DNA of 64,000 nt from Coprobacter secundus. Lineage in GTDB: Bacteria; Bacteroidota; Bacteroidia; Bacteroidales; Coprobacteraceae. The stretch is from the NCBI GenBank assembly GCA_000803105.1, contig JTDA01000008.1, forward strand, positions 62,001-126,000, written 5' to 3'. Position 1 is the stretch's first letter; every line of letters starts with the position of its first letter. Under the pieces are notes generated by a model that worked only from the letters and a program-made list of their open reading frames with translations, was not told where the DNA came from and did not search any database. The translations under genes were made by a program, and so were the position numbers. Positions 1-8,931 of the stretch are shown one piece after another.

Positions 1-509
1 TAAGTTACGGCGTTTTTGTCGAGGACGAGACCTTCGAATTCAACTTCATAGTTTTGCCCTGCCGAGCCTACTAATAAAGTATGAGTTCCTTCTGATAGGG
101 TAGTTGTATTCAAGAGTGTAATTCCTGACTGGCCTACTACAGCTCGGGGAGTTTCTCCGTCAATACTGACAACTAAGGAAGTGTTTGAACGCAATTTTAT
201 TCCAATAGACTTTCCTGTAAAGTTGACTCTTAAATAAGCTCCTGTCCAGTAACTGTGAAATACTGTATTATCACTTTTATCCCACCGTCCTACATATAAG
301 ATATTTTTATCGGTGATGCTTCCATCTCCTGGAGTTTTTATTTCTGGGGTGTTGGTATCTTCGGGTGTTTCTGGGATAATGGCATTTTCCGGAGATATTA
401 CGGGTGCGGATGAACAGCTGTTGGTTGTGAAGAAGAATAGGATGGCAAGAAAATAAAGGATAGGTCTGTGGCAGTGAATCCTTGATAAGAATTTTTCTGT
501 ATTTTTCAT
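1..509 (-). CDS. Lipoprotein with CE2/SGNH-esterase-type N-terminal domain (partial, C-terminus outside window)
   Basis: Reading from an ATG at 507-509 the frame stays open to the window edge, about 169 codons, so only the N-terminal part is present. The protein begins with a signal peptide whose hydrophobic core (LYFLAILFFFTT) leads to NSCSS, a plausible lipobox cysteine, then a Pro/Thr-rich linker. The next part, with YVGRWDKSD...SYWTGAYLRVNFTG followed by repeated beta strands, resembles the beta-sandwich that precedes the SGNH catalytic domain in carbohydrate esterase family 2 proteins (known family pattern). I infer an outer-membrane-anchored polysaccharide deacetylase or esterase. The catalytic Gly-Asp-Ser-Leu region would lie beyond the edge and cannot be checked. 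The gene is read away from nfo and has its own start region. Confidence 0.6.
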   Translation of the reverse strand, partial: MKNTEKFLSRIHCHRPILYFLAILFFFTTNSCSSAPVISPENAIIPETPEDTNTPEIKTPGDGSITDKNILYVGRWDKSDNTVFHSYWTGAYLRVNFTGKSIGIKLRSNTSLVVSIDGETPRAVVGQSGITLLNTTTLSEGTHTLLVGSAGQNYEVEFEGLVLDKNAVT

Positions 510-606
510 TTTATAGCATTTAGATTGTTTGGGACAAAGCTAAATGCTATAAGTGAGTATAATGGGCTTGAGTGTAACAAAAAAGGTTCGATATGTATCA
601 TTTCCT

Positions 607-1443
607 TTATAAACTATATAACCAGCTGATTTCTTTAGCCCATATATCTTCATTTGGCGTTTCTAAAATAAGAGGAATATTGTCGAATCTGCTGTCTTGC
701 ATCAATAGTCTGAATGGTGTCGTACCCAATTCTCCTTTGCCTAAACTTTCATGGCGGTCAATATGTGACCCTACACCTTTTTTAGAATCGTTGAGGTGCA
801 TTGCTCTGAGATATTTGAACCCGATAGTTTCATCAAATTCCCGAAATGTTTTTTCAAATCCCTCAGCTGTAGCAATATCATATCCTCCGGCAAATGTATG
901 GCATGTATCTATACATACGCCTACACGGCTTTTATCTTCAACACGATTAATAATGTAGGCAAGGTGCTCGAATTTGTATCCTATATTTGAACCTTGTCCG
1001 GCGGTATTTTCGATGACAGCTGTCACACCATTGGTTTTATCCAATGTCAAATTTATTGATTCTGCTACACGATTTAAGCACTCTTCCACTGAAATTTGTT
1101 TTAAATGACTGCCCGGGTGGAAATTGAGCATTTGTAATCCAAGTTGTTGGCATCGTCGCATTTCGTCAAGGAAGGCTTCTCTTGATTTTTTCAGAGCTTC
1201 ATTTTCGGGATGTCCTAAATTGATTAGGTAGCTGTCATGGGGTAGTATATGTTGAGGTGAAAAGTTCAGTGATTGGCATCGTTGTTTAAATAATTCGATA
1301 CTATTATCTGAGAGTGGAGACGATTTCCATTGTCGCTGATTTTTTGTAAATAGGGCAAATGCTCTGGCTCCGATTTTCTGGGCATTTTCCGGAGCATTCT
1401 CTACTCCTCCGGATGTACTTACGTGCGCTCCTATGTATTTCAT
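607..1443 (-). CDS. nfo: Endonuclease IV (deoxyribonuclease IV)
   Basis: AP endonuclease of the Nfo family, which cleaves 5' to abasic sites in base excision repair using three zinc ions in a TIM barrel. Starting at MKYIGAHVSTSGG the protein has 278 residues, close to the usual ~280. Family motifs are in order: NFHPGSH, VIENTAGQG, CIDTCHTFAGGYD, HLNDSKKGVGSHIDRHESLGKG and ILETPNED, which supply the metal-binding His, Glu and Asp residues. An upstream in-frame ATG would add ten residues (MYKYQLKTNY) unlike the family N-terminus, so I place the start at 1443. It is a single gene between a divergently read methyltransferase and the partial lipoprotein. Nothing is unusual about it. Confidence 0.95.
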   Translation of the reverse strand: MKYIGAHVSTSGGVENAPENAQKIGARAFALFTKNQRQWKSSPLSDNSIELFKQRCQSLNFSPQHILPHDSYLINLGHPENEALKKSREAFLDEMRRCQQLGLQMLNFHPGSHLKQISVEECLNRVAESINLTLDKTNGVTAVIENTAGQGSNIGYKFEHLAYIINRVEDKSRVGVCIDTCHTFAGGYDIATAEGFEKTFREFDETIGFKYLRAMHLNDSKKGVGSHIDRHESLGKGELGTTPFRLLMQDSRFDNIPLILETPNEDIWAKEISWLYSL

Positions 1444-1659
1444 ATAGTTCGTTTTTAGCTGATATTTGTACAAATTTAGTGATTATTGCGGTATTTGTTG
1501 TGCATTCTTCAAGAAGTTTTATTTGCGGGAAAGAGATATTTATGGCAGGAAAGGGAAAAAGAAGTGTTATATTTTTGGTGTTTGAGGAAAATGAGAATAA
1601 TGATATTCATAACATATTTTTTGTATCGGATAATTTCTGTTATTTTTGTTTGATAAAAA

Positions 1660-2424
1660 ATGAGTATGCTGAGTAAAAATAAAATAAAATATATACAGTC
1701 GTTATCTCAGAAAAAAAATCGGATGGCTACAGGGTGTTTTCTTGCTGAAGGTAATAAATTGGTGGGAGATACTTTATCTGCTTTTCATTGTGAGTTGTTG
1801 GTCGCTACAGAAGAGTGGTTGGCTGCTCACGCCGGGGCCGAGGCTGACGAGATACTTATTGCCGGGCAGGAAGAGATTGAGCGGGCTTCATTGCTGCGTT
1901 CACCGCAGTCGGTTATGGCTGTGTACCGTATGCCAGATAGGCATATGGACTATAATCTCGTATCTACGTCGTTGTCGCTTGTTTTGGATACGATACAGGA
2001 TCCTGGGAATTTGGGGACGATCATTCGTCTGGCAGATTGGTTTGGCATTGAAAATGTTTTTTGTTCACCTGAGTGTGTTGATGTTTATAATCCGAAGACC
2101 GTGCAGGCTACTATGGGTGCATTGGCACGTGTAAAAGTTTTTTATTTACCTTTAGTCGAGTTATTTGGGCAGTTTTCAAAATTGCCCGTATATGGTACGT
2201 TTCTTGACGGGGACAATATATATGAACAGGAATTGACGCGGAATGGATTTGTACTCATGGGTAATGAGGGGAACGGTATCTCGTCGTCATTGGAAAAATA
2301 TATAAGTAAACGGCTATATTTGCCTAATTATCCTCCTTTCCGGCAGACTACAGAGTCTTTGAATGTTGCGGTAGCGACAGCTATCGTTTGTGCTGAATTC
2401 CGGAGAAGGTCGATTGGGAAATGA
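1660..2424 (+). CDS. TrmH/SpoU-family RNA 2'-O-methyltransferase
   Basis: A 254-residue SPOUT methyltransferase that likely methylates a ribose 2'-OH in rRNA or tRNA with S-adenosylmethionine. The N-terminal part (IKYIQSLSQKKNRMATGCFLAEGNKLV) is the substrate-binding domain of the TrmH/RlmB type. The three SpoU motifs are visible: LDTIQDPGNLGTIIRLADWFG, VLMGNEGNGIS and LPNYPPFRQTTESLNVAVATAIV. The last forms the trefoil knot that binds the methyl donor. The exact target base cannot be told from sequence. The gene is alone on the plus strand, and a second ATG two codons in is an equally good start. Confidence 0.88.
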   Translation: MSMLSKNKIKYIQSLSQKKNRMATGCFLAEGNKLVGDTLSAFHCELLVATEEWLAAHAGAEADEILIAGQEEIERASLLRSPQSVMAVYRMPDRHMDYNLVSTSLSLVLDTIQDPGNLGTIIRLADWFGIENVFCSPECVDVYNPKTVQATMGALARVKVFYLPLVELFGQFSKLPVYGTFLDGDNIYEQELTRNGFVLMGNEGNGISSSLEKYISKRLYLPNYPPFRQTTESLNVAVATAIVCAEFRRRSIGK

Positions 2425-2619
2425 ATGATTGAAAATATCTTTTCTTAGAATTTGTTTTTAAGTTTTCGATAGAAGGAATTTTTTGCTACGGAGTATATTT
2501 TTATTATCATATACGGCCGGCTCCTTTTGAGGATAGGGAGGATCGGATGTTTGTTTTTGTCTTGGGATATTGGGCCGGTGAGGGTTTGCTCTTTTGGGGG
2601 AGGGGAGGATGGCAATCTG

Positions 2620-3012
2620 TCATATTTTAATTTTTATTATTTCTATATTTCCCGGTTGAGAAGGACGTTCGGTTGACCAGTTGACAGAAGTTACAGAATA
2701 GAGCAAGCATTTTTTACCTTCTGATGCCGTGTAATCAATATAAATAGGATTATTGAGAATCGCATTTCCCACAGTCAGTTTTAGATTTGTATCTAATTGT
2801 TTTTTGAGAATATCAATGAATATTTGCTCTTTTTCTTCAAATTCAGGAATAACGACAAACAGGACGCCTTCACAAAATGTAGTTAAAGATACTTCTTGCT
2901 GAAAAGGGAGTATCGATAAAATGGTATTATCATCAGAAGAGAGATAAAGGATATGTTTGTTTAATAGCAAACTTTTATAACAAATTTGGTGGGAGAAATA
3001 TCCTTTTTTCAT
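2620..3012 (-). CDS. Hypothetical protein, last gene of the ileS operon
   Basis: I do not recognise this 130-residue protein. It has no signal peptide and no obvious membrane segment. It alternates short hydrophobic strands (HILYLSSDDNTILSILPF, EGVLFVVIPEF) with charged turns and ends in a beta-like, basic tail (NIEIIKIKI), so a small alpha/beta cytoplasmic fold is likely. It begins about 30 bases downstream of the DUF4296 lipoprotein and reads in the same direction, so it is probably co-transcribed with lspA and ileS. About 195 bases without a gene separate its stop from the convergent methyltransferase. I assign no function. Confidence 0.65.
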   Translation of the reverse strand: MKKGYFSHQICYKSLLLNKHILYLSSDDNTILSILPFQQEVSLTTFCEGVLFVVIPEFEEKEQIFIDILKKQLDTNLKLTVGNAILNNPIYIDYTASEGKKCLLYSVTSVNWSTERPSQPGNIEIIKIKI

Positions 3013-3043
3013 CTTCTTAATGGTGTTATCTCAAGTTATAGGG

Positions 3044-3880
3044 CTACTTATTTTTTATGGAATCTTTTTTCTCTACATTATGTAGGGAAGGTGGAATCTT
3101 TTCAGAGGTTTTGGGTATGATACCTTCTTTATATCGTATTCTCATTAGGGATATACTGTCGATATACATTGTTGCCCGGCTGGGCTCAGAGGGTACGATG
3201 ACACTACCGAATATCCTTGATGCTTTTGTTCCTTTGTCTGAGGTAATCATTAAACTGACGGGCCCGTCGTGACGGATATCGGTGGAAGTAAACCTGATAG
3301 AGTCGTTTTGTTGTTTAAGGGCCAATATTACTTTGGGATAGTCGATATGTTGTTTAGGCAACATACCGAATTTTAATTTTAAAACGAATATGTCTTGTTC
3401 TCGTGTATTTTCGTCTGAATTGATTTCGAAAGTAAAAACTTGCCGGCCGGCATGAGGTTCAAAAATAAAAAAGTTATCTCTCCTCCAGATATTTATGCTG
3501 TCACCCGGCCGAGACAGGGGCTGTGAATTATTGTCTGTTATAAGTCCGCTTACTTGTTTTTCTTGTGTCCTTAGCCGTTCAATGACTTTGCCGTATATAT
3601 CGACGTATTTTTCGAGATTCCGCCCGTACCACATGAGTGAAGTATCAAATTGGGCTTTGTTGGTGTTGTGTTTTCGAAATACGGATTCCCTTAATGCTTC
3701 TTTTTTTTCTGAAGTGTTGAATTTTTCATATTCGGTCTCTATCAGGGCTTCGGATTTGTGTATATCGACTAATAAGTCTTCCATCTGTTTCTCTTTTAGT
3801 ATATAATCTGGTGTATGATCACAAGCTATAAATAGGGTATTTATTATCAGACATACTAATATGTGAAACGATGTTTTCAT
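3044..3880 (-). CDS. DUF4296-type lipoprotein
   Basis: A 278-residue lipoprotein. The signal peptide MKTSFHILVCLIINTLFIAC ends in a lipobox cysteine at residue 20. The next ~90 residues (ILKEKQMEDLLVDIHKSEALIE...FNTSEKKEALRESVFRKHNTNKAQFDTSLMWYGRNLEKYVDIYGKVIERL) match the helical DUF4296 domain common in Bacteroidota, with its MWYGRN..KY core. The C-terminal half is beta-rich and probably folds separately. The role of the family is unknown to me. It lies just downstream of lspA, the enzyme that would process its own signal peptide, and this neighbourhood is a recurring one in Bacteroidales. Length and motif support are good; function is not established. Confidence 0.8.
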   Translation of the reverse strand: MKTSFHILVCLIINTLFIACDHTPDYILKEKQMEDLLVDIHKSEALIETEYEKFNTSEKKEALRESVFRKHNTNKAQFDTSLMWYGRNLEKYVDIYGKVIERLRTQEKQVSGLITDNNSQPLSRPGDSINIWRRDNFFIFEPHAGRQVFTFEINSDENTREQDIFVLKLKFGMLPKQHIDYPKVILALKQQNDSIRFTSTDIRHDGPVSLMITSDKGTKASRIFGSVIVPSEPSRATMYIDSISLMRIRYKEGIIPKTSEKIPPSLHNVEKKDSIKNK

Positions 3881-3930
3881 TGAATCTGTCTAATTTGCGA
3901 TGGTAATTTTGTCGTAATTATCTGTATTTT

Positions 3931-4557
3931 TTATTTTTTCTCTTTTTCTTCGTCAGTTGATAAATAGCGGCGATAAAATAAGAGTACTAATATAACCCCT
4001 ACCGATATGGCCGAATCTGCAATATTGAATACGGGGCGGAAAAATTCAAATAATTCTCCTCCGATTCCGGGAACCCAGTCAGGCCAATAGAAATGGAATA
4101 ATGGAAAATATAACATATCTACGACTTTCCCATGAAATAGTGTTCCATATCCGCCTCCTTCCGGGAACAGTGTAGCAATAAAGGGTGCAGGTGGAGCATC
4201 AAATATAATGCCATAGAAAATGCTGTCTATAATATTTCCTGCCGCACCGGCCAATATCAATGATATACAAACGATGTATCCGGTTTTTGTTTCTTTTTTT
4301 TGGTGTACTAGTTTGAATAGATAATAAGAGATGAACAAGACTGCTATTATACGAAATAGGCTGAGAAATAACTTACTGATAATCTCGATACCGAAGGCCA
4401 TTCCATTATTTTCTACAAATAAGATATAGAACCAATTGGTAATACGTATATCTTCCCCTAAATACATATGTGTCTTGACCCATATTTTACTTGTTTGGTC
4501 TACAAGTAATACTAAAAAAATAACTAGAATGGCAATTTTACCTTTTGTAAGTTTCAT
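3931..4557 (-). CDS. lspA: Lipoprotein signal peptidase II
   Basis: Inner-membrane aspartyl protease that removes the signal peptide from prolipoproteins after lipidation of the +1 cysteine. The 208-residue protein starts with a membrane helix (GKIAILVIFLVLLVDQTSKIWV) and carries the family signatures NNGMAFG, AGAAGNIIDSIFYG and FNIADSAISVG. The Asp residues of GNIID and NIADS are the catalytic pair. It is longer than the ~160 residues of Enterobacteria because of an extra loop between the two Asp motifs (DAPPAPFIATLFPEGGGYGTLFHG), a feature usual in Bacteroidota. It is in line with the DksA-like gene upstream and the DUF4296 lipoprotein downstream, consistent with one transcript from ileS. 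Confidence 0.95.
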   Translation of the reverse strand: MKLTKGKIAILVIFLVLLVDQTSKIWVKTHMYLGEDIRITNWFYILFVENNGMAFGIEIISKLFLSLFRIIAVLFISYYLFKLVHQKKETKTGYIVCISLILAGAAGNIIDSIFYGIIFDAPPAPFIATLFPEGGGYGTLFHGKVVDMLYFPLFHFYWPDWVPGIGGELFEFFRPVFNIADSAISVGVILVLLFYRRYLSTDEEKEKK

Positions 4558-4628
4558 ATGATAATGTATTCCTCTTGTGCATAATGGCTTTTGAGCTATG
4601 ATGCCGGTATATTATAGCTCTTTATAAC

Positions 4629-4672
4629 AACAATTCGATTCCTGTATCGTGAAATACTGGTATCGAATTGTT
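4629..4672. repeat. Inverted repeat between the DksA-like gene and lspA
   Basis: The 11-base arms AACAATTCGAT and ATCGAATTGTT are perfect complements around a 22-base loop, and pairing extends further with mismatches. On the minus strand it lies after the DksA-like stop and before lspA. The T-rich tail is on the plus-strand side, so as an operon terminator it points the wrong way; it may instead be an attenuator or an RNA-processing hairpin. Confidence 0.5.
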
Positions 4673-4695
4673 ATTTTATTTTCTAAGAAGGCATT

Positions 4696-5076
4696 TTACT
4701 TCTGGCCTTTTTCTTTGGCATTGATACTCAATGTAGCATGCGGTACGGCCCGTAATCTTTCTTTGGGAATCAATTCACCTGTTTCGCGGCAGATGCCGTA
4801 TGTTTTATTTTCGATTCGAACCATGGCAGCTTGCAGATGTTGTATGAACTTCATCTGACGCTGGGCTAACTGACCTGCTTCTTCTTTCGAAAGAGTTGAG
4901 GCGCCTTCTTCTAATACTTTAAATGTCGGTGACGTATCCGAAGTATCGTTTCCGTCAGTATTCATGATTGCACTTTTCAGCAAATCATAATCGCGGTAAG
5001 CTTTTTCGAGTTTTTCTTTGATGATTGCTCGAAACTCTTCTAATTCCGCATCCGAATATCGTGTTTTTGTGCTCAT
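4696..5076 (-). CDS. TraR/DksA-family protein lacking most zinc cysteines
   Basis: A 126-residue DksA-like protein. Family members bind the secondary channel of RNA polymerase and tune transcription, often with ppGpp. A charged coiled-coil hairpin fills roughly residues 8-85, followed by the family block YGICRETGELIPKERLRAVPHATLSI. In classical DksA this block carries four zinc-binding cysteines. Here only the first (GIC) is present; the positions that usually read CxxC and the later Cys are T and A/T. This resembles cysteine-poor DksA variants that fold without zinc. It sits between ileS and lspA on the minus strand. The family assignment is firm; its regulatory role in this lineage is inferred. 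Confidence 0.88.
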   Translation of the reverse strand: MSTKTRYSDAELEEFRAIIKEKLEKAYRDYDLLKSAIMNTDGNDTSDTSPTFKVLEEGASTLSKEEAGQLAQRQMKFIQHLQAAMVRIENKTYGICRETGELIPKERLRAVPHATLSINAKEKGQK

Positions 5077-5220
5077 AGTGTTGAGTTTTTGAGAGGTTCT
5101 GTATAAAAATTCTAAAATATTTATTTCATATAACTATTATAACCTTTGTTTTGTTTATAGTGCGAATGTAAATAAATTAGTCTAATATACAAAAATTAAT
5201 AGCTTCATTATCGAAGATTT

Positions 5221-8200
5221 TTAGGCTTTAACAATTGAAACTTTTAATTTGAAGTTTTCAAAATCCAATTCGTTGATATCTCTATCTAATTTTTCGGTTA
5301 TCTCTATTGAATTTGCTAAAACTTGTTTTGCTATGTAAGTCTTGTATTCTTCCACAGCGGCATCAGTTTCTTCATTGGAAGATATTCTGATATTTATTTT
5401 ATCTGTGATATCGAATCCGCTTGATTTACGTATATTTTGTATACGGTTTACCAACTCACGAGCAATGCCTTCTCTTTTTAGTTCATCGGTGACTGTGACA
5501 TCCAATGCTACAGTCAGTTTGCCTTCATTGGCCACTAACCAGCCGGGAATGTCTTCTGATATTATTTCGACATCGGAAGTTTCTATAACTGCATGTTGTC
5601 CGTTGATATCAAATAAGAAATTTCCTTCTGTTTCAAAACGAAGGATATCGTCTTGGCTCATCGCAGCTATCGCAGTTGCAAGTTGTTTCATTATTTTACC
5701 GTATTTCGGTCCCAGTTTTTTGAAATCGGGTTTGATACGTTTTACTAATATACCTGCCGCGTTATCGACAAATTTCAGATTTTTTACATTTACTTCATTT
5801 AATATCAATTCCTGTACAGCCTCGATATGTTCTTTTTGATACTCGTCAAGGATGGGTATCATAAGGGTTGTCAGGGGCTGACGTACTTTTATGTTGACTT
5901 TACGGCGTAAGGCCAGTACCATAGAAGTAATATCTTGAGCAATATGCATCCGCTCTTCAAGTTCCTTATCTATGATTTCTTCATGTAGAGTAGGAAAGTT
6001 ACATAAATGTACTGATTTATCGGCACGTCCTGTCGCAGTTGTCAAATCGGTGAAAAGTCTGTCCGAGAAGAACGGGGCGATGGGTGCCATGAGCAGAGCA
6101 ACAGTTTCGAGACACGTATATAAAGTCTGATATGCTGATAATTTGTCTTCATTCATTTCTCCACCCCAAAAACGTTTCCGGTTTAGGCGCACATACCAGT
6201 TGCTCAAATTGTCATTGACAAAATCTGAGATGGCTCGTCCTGCACGGGTGGGTTCGTAAGAATTGTAATGTTCGTCTACTTCTTTGACAAGAGTGTTTAA
6301 TAGGGAAAGTATCCAACGGTCTATCTCCGGACGTTTCTCTACTGGAATATCTTTTTCTTTATAATTGAATCCGTCGACGTTAGCATATAAAGCAAAGAAT
6401 GAATAGGTATTGTAAAGTGTCCCAAAAAATTTACGGCGGACTTCTTCTATACCGTCCAGGTCAAATTTTAGATTGTCCCATGGTGAGGCGTTTGTTATCA
6501 TATACCATCGTAATGGGTCTGACCCGTATTTTTCGATGGTGGAGAAGGGATCTACAGCGTTTCCTAATCGTTTAGACATTTTGTTCCCATTTTTGTCGAG
6601 AACAAGTCCGTTGGAAACAACGGCTTTGTAAGCTACACTGTCAAATATCATTGTTCCCAATGCATGTAAGGTAAAGAACCAGCCACGGGTTTGGTCTACG
6701 CCTTCGGCAATGAAATCGGCGGGGTATACTTCCCGTTTGTCAAAAACTTCTTTATTTTCGAATGGGTAATGTATTTGTGCATATGGCATTGCTCCAGAAT
6801 CGAACCAGACATCGATAAGGTCACTCTCGCGCTTCATTGGTTTGCCTGATTTTGAAATTAAAACAATATCATCGACATAGGGGCGATGCAAATCTATCTT
6901 GTTGTAATTCTCAGCTGTATATTCTCCTGGGATAAATCCTTTATATGGATTTTCTTTCATATAGCCGGCTTTGATGGCTTTTTCTATTTCGTTGTATAAT
7001 TCCTCGACCGAGCCGATGCAAATTTCTTCAGAACCGTCTTCTGTACGCCAGATAGGTAAAGGTGTACCCCAGTAACGGCTTCGGGATAGATTCCAATCTT
7101 GCAAATTTTCCAACCATTTGCCAAAACGGCCGCTTCCGGTAGATTGGGGTTTCCAGTTGATAGTATTGTTGAGCTCTATCATACGTTCTCGACAAGCGGT
7201 CGTGCGGATAAACCAGCTATCTAATGGATAGTATAGTACCGGTTTGTCTGTACGCCAGCAATGGGGATAGCTGTGTATATGCTTTTCTATTTTGAAAGCT
7301 TTATTTGTTTGTTTTAGTAAGACACTTATATCTATATCGAGGCTGGGGTCATTTTCTTTGAGAGTACTGTCGTAAGCATTTTTTACATACCGTCCGGCAT
7401 ATTCTTTGTAAAGGTCTACATTTACGTATTTTTTTACAAATTCAGGGTCAAGGTCTTCTATTTTGTAGAATTTCCCCGTCATATCTACCATAGGCCGCTG
7501 GTTTCCTTCTTTGTCTATCATCATCATAGGAGGGATACCGGCTGCTTTGGCAACTCTATTATCATCGGCCCCGAAAGTGGGAGCAATGTGTACAATGCCT
7601 GTACCGTCTTCAGTGGAGACGTAGTCTCCCGGAATGACGCGAAAGGCGCCTTCACCCGGATTTACCCAAGGTAATAACGGCTCATATTCCATACCTATCA
7701 AATCGTTTCCGGTATATTCGGCTACAATTTTATACGGTATTAGTTTATCGCCGTGTTTATAGCTGTCAAGGGGCAAATCGGCAGCTTTGACATTAAATAA
7801 TGAAGATACGAGTTCTTTGGCAACAATAACGCTGATAGGGGCTCCGGTATACGGGTTGTAACTTTGTACTAAAACATAAGTTATATTTGGCCCTACACAT
7901 AAAGCTGTATTCGACGGCAAGGTCCATGGGGTGGTGGTCCATGCCAAGAAGTAGGCTTCTCCAAAAGCTGTCATTTCAGGTTTTGGATTTTTCATATGAA
8001 ATTGTGCTACACAAGTAGTGTCTTTTACGTCTCTATAACATCCCGGCTGGTTCAGTTCATGGGTACTTAATCCTGTCCCTGCTGCCGGAGAATAGGGTTG
8101 GATAGTATATCCTTTATACAAAAGCCCTTTGTTATAGAGTTGCTTCAGCAGCCACCAAAGAGTTTCGATATAGCGGTTGTCATATGTAATATATGGGTCT

Positions 8201-8640
8201 TTCATGTCGACCCAATATCCCATTTTATGTGTTAAATCTTCCCATTCATGGGTGTATTTCATGACATCTTTCCGGCAAGCGGCATTGTAATCGGCAACCG
8301 AAATGGATTTTCCTATATCTTCTTTAGTAATGCCCAAGGCTTTTTCCACTCCAAGTTCAACAGGAAGTCCATGGGTATCCCATCCGGCTTTTCGTTTTAC
8401 ATGAAAACCTTTCATCGTTTTGTAACGACAAAAAATATCTTTAATCGATCGAGCCATTACATGATGGATACCCGGCATTCCGTTAGCCGAGGGAGGCCCT
8501 TCGTAGAATACGAATGAGGGGCATCCTTCTCGTGTTTCCAAACTCTTGTGGAATACATCATTTTCGTCCCATTTTTTCAGCACTTCTTTGTTTATCTCTG
8601 ATAAGTCGAAGTGAGAATATTCGTTAAATTTCTTGCTCAT
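5221..8640 (-). CDS. ileS: Isoleucyl-tRNA synthetase
   Basis: Charges tRNA-Ile with isoleucine and edits valine. At 1139 residues it is longer than the ~930-940 residue E. coli enzyme. The nucleotide-binding signatures are PPSANGMPGIHHVMAR (HIGH equivalent) and NKMSKRLGNA (KMSKS equivalent). The CP1 editing domain includes AWTTTPWTLPSNTALCVG and GTGIVHIAPTFGADD. The C-terminal third carries the anticodon-binding domain and an extra domain, with no four-cysteine zinc knuckle at the end. Length, motif spelling and the missing zinc knuckle fit the type 2 (eukaryote-like) IleRS class, which is often mupirocin-tolerant; that inference is untested here. It is the first gene of a minus-strand operon with the DksA-like gene, lspA, DUF4296 and a hypothetical. 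Confidence 0.97.
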   Translation of the reverse strand: MSKKFNEYSHFDLSEINKEVLKKWDENDVFHKSLETREGCPSFVFYEGPPSANGMPGIHHVMARSIKDIFCRYKTMKGFHVKRKAGWDTHGLPVELGVEKALGITKEDIGKSISVADYNAACRKDVMKYTHEWEDLTHKMGYWVDMKDPYITYDNRYIETLWWLLKQLYNKGLLYKGYTIQPYSPAAGTGLSTHELNQPGCYRDVKDTTCVAQFHMKNPKPEMTAFGEAYFLAWTTTPWTLPSNTALCVGPNITYVLVQSYNPYTGAPISVIVAKELVSSLFNVKAADLPLDSYKHGDKLIPYKIVAEYTGNDLIGMEYEPLLPWVNPGEGAFRVIPGDYVSTEDGTGIVHIAPTFGADDNRVAKAAGIPPMMMIDKEGNQRPMVDMTGKFYKIEDLDPEFVKKYVNVDLYKEYAGRYVKNAYDSTLKENDPSLDIDISVLLKQTNKAFKIEKHIHSYPHCWRTDKPVLYYPLDSWFIRTTACRERMIELNNTINWKPQSTGSGRFGKWLENLQDWNLSRSRYWGTPLPIWRTEDGSEEICIGSVEELYNEIEKAIKAGYMKENPYKGFIPGEYTAENYNKIDLHRPYVDDIVLISKSGKPMKRESDLIDVWFDSGAMPYAQIHYPFENKEVFDKREVYPADFIAEGVDQTRGWFFTLHALGTMIFDSVAYKAVVSNGLVLDKNGNKMSKRLGNAVDPFSTIEKYGSDPLRWYMITNASPWDNLKFDLDGIEEVRRKFFGTLYNTYSFFALYANVDGFNYKEKDIPVEKRPEIDRWILSLLNTLVKEVDEHYNSYEPTRAGRAISDFVNDNLSNWYVRLNRKRFWGGEMNEDKLSAYQTLYTCLETVALLMAPIAPFFSDRLFTDLTTATGRADKSVHLCNFPTLHEEIIDKELEERMHIAQDITSMVLALRRKVNIKVRQPLTTLMIPILDEYQKEHIEAVQELILNEVNVKNLKFVDNAAGILVKRIKPDFKKLGPKYGKIMKQLATAIAAMSQDDILRFETEGNFLFDINGQHAVIETSDVEIISEDIPGWLVANEGKLTVALDVTVTDELKREGIARELVNRIQNIRKSSGFDITDKINIRISSNEETDAAVEEYKTYIAKQVLANSIEITEKLDRDINELDFENFKLKVSIVKA

Positions 8641-8677
8641 ATCTGATTAAAAATATAGTTTCTTTTAAAAATTGCCA

Positions 8678-8685
8678 CGAAGGTA
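8678..8685 (-). promoter_or_regulatory. Candidate -7 box for ileS
   Basis: On the minus strand this reads TACCTTCG, seven of eight matches to the Bacteroidota -7 consensus TAnnTTTG, about 38 bases before the ileS ATG. No clear -33 TTG is seen. The rest of the gap (8686-8931) contains a run of G residues and AT-rich DNA, with no gene I can support. Confidence 0.4.
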
Positions 8686-8931
8686 CGAAAAATGAATGAA
8701 ATATAGAAAAACGATAATCATTAAATAATAAGACCGGTTTAAATTTGTGTGGGGGGGAGTTTGGGGTGTTGAAATTATTTTTACCGTATATAAAATATTA
8801 AGGCATTCTCCAATCCTTACCGATTTGCTTAAAGAAGATATCTTTCTGATTAGCCCATTCATGGGGAATTAAAAAAAAACGGATGAGGGATGGAGGATTG
8901 GTATTGAAATTTAAATCTTGCCGGTTTTGTT

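Noticed and set aside
8665..8862. A 65-codon frame between ileS and maf
   Set aside because: Covers the ileS promoter and a G-run; no protein-like features.
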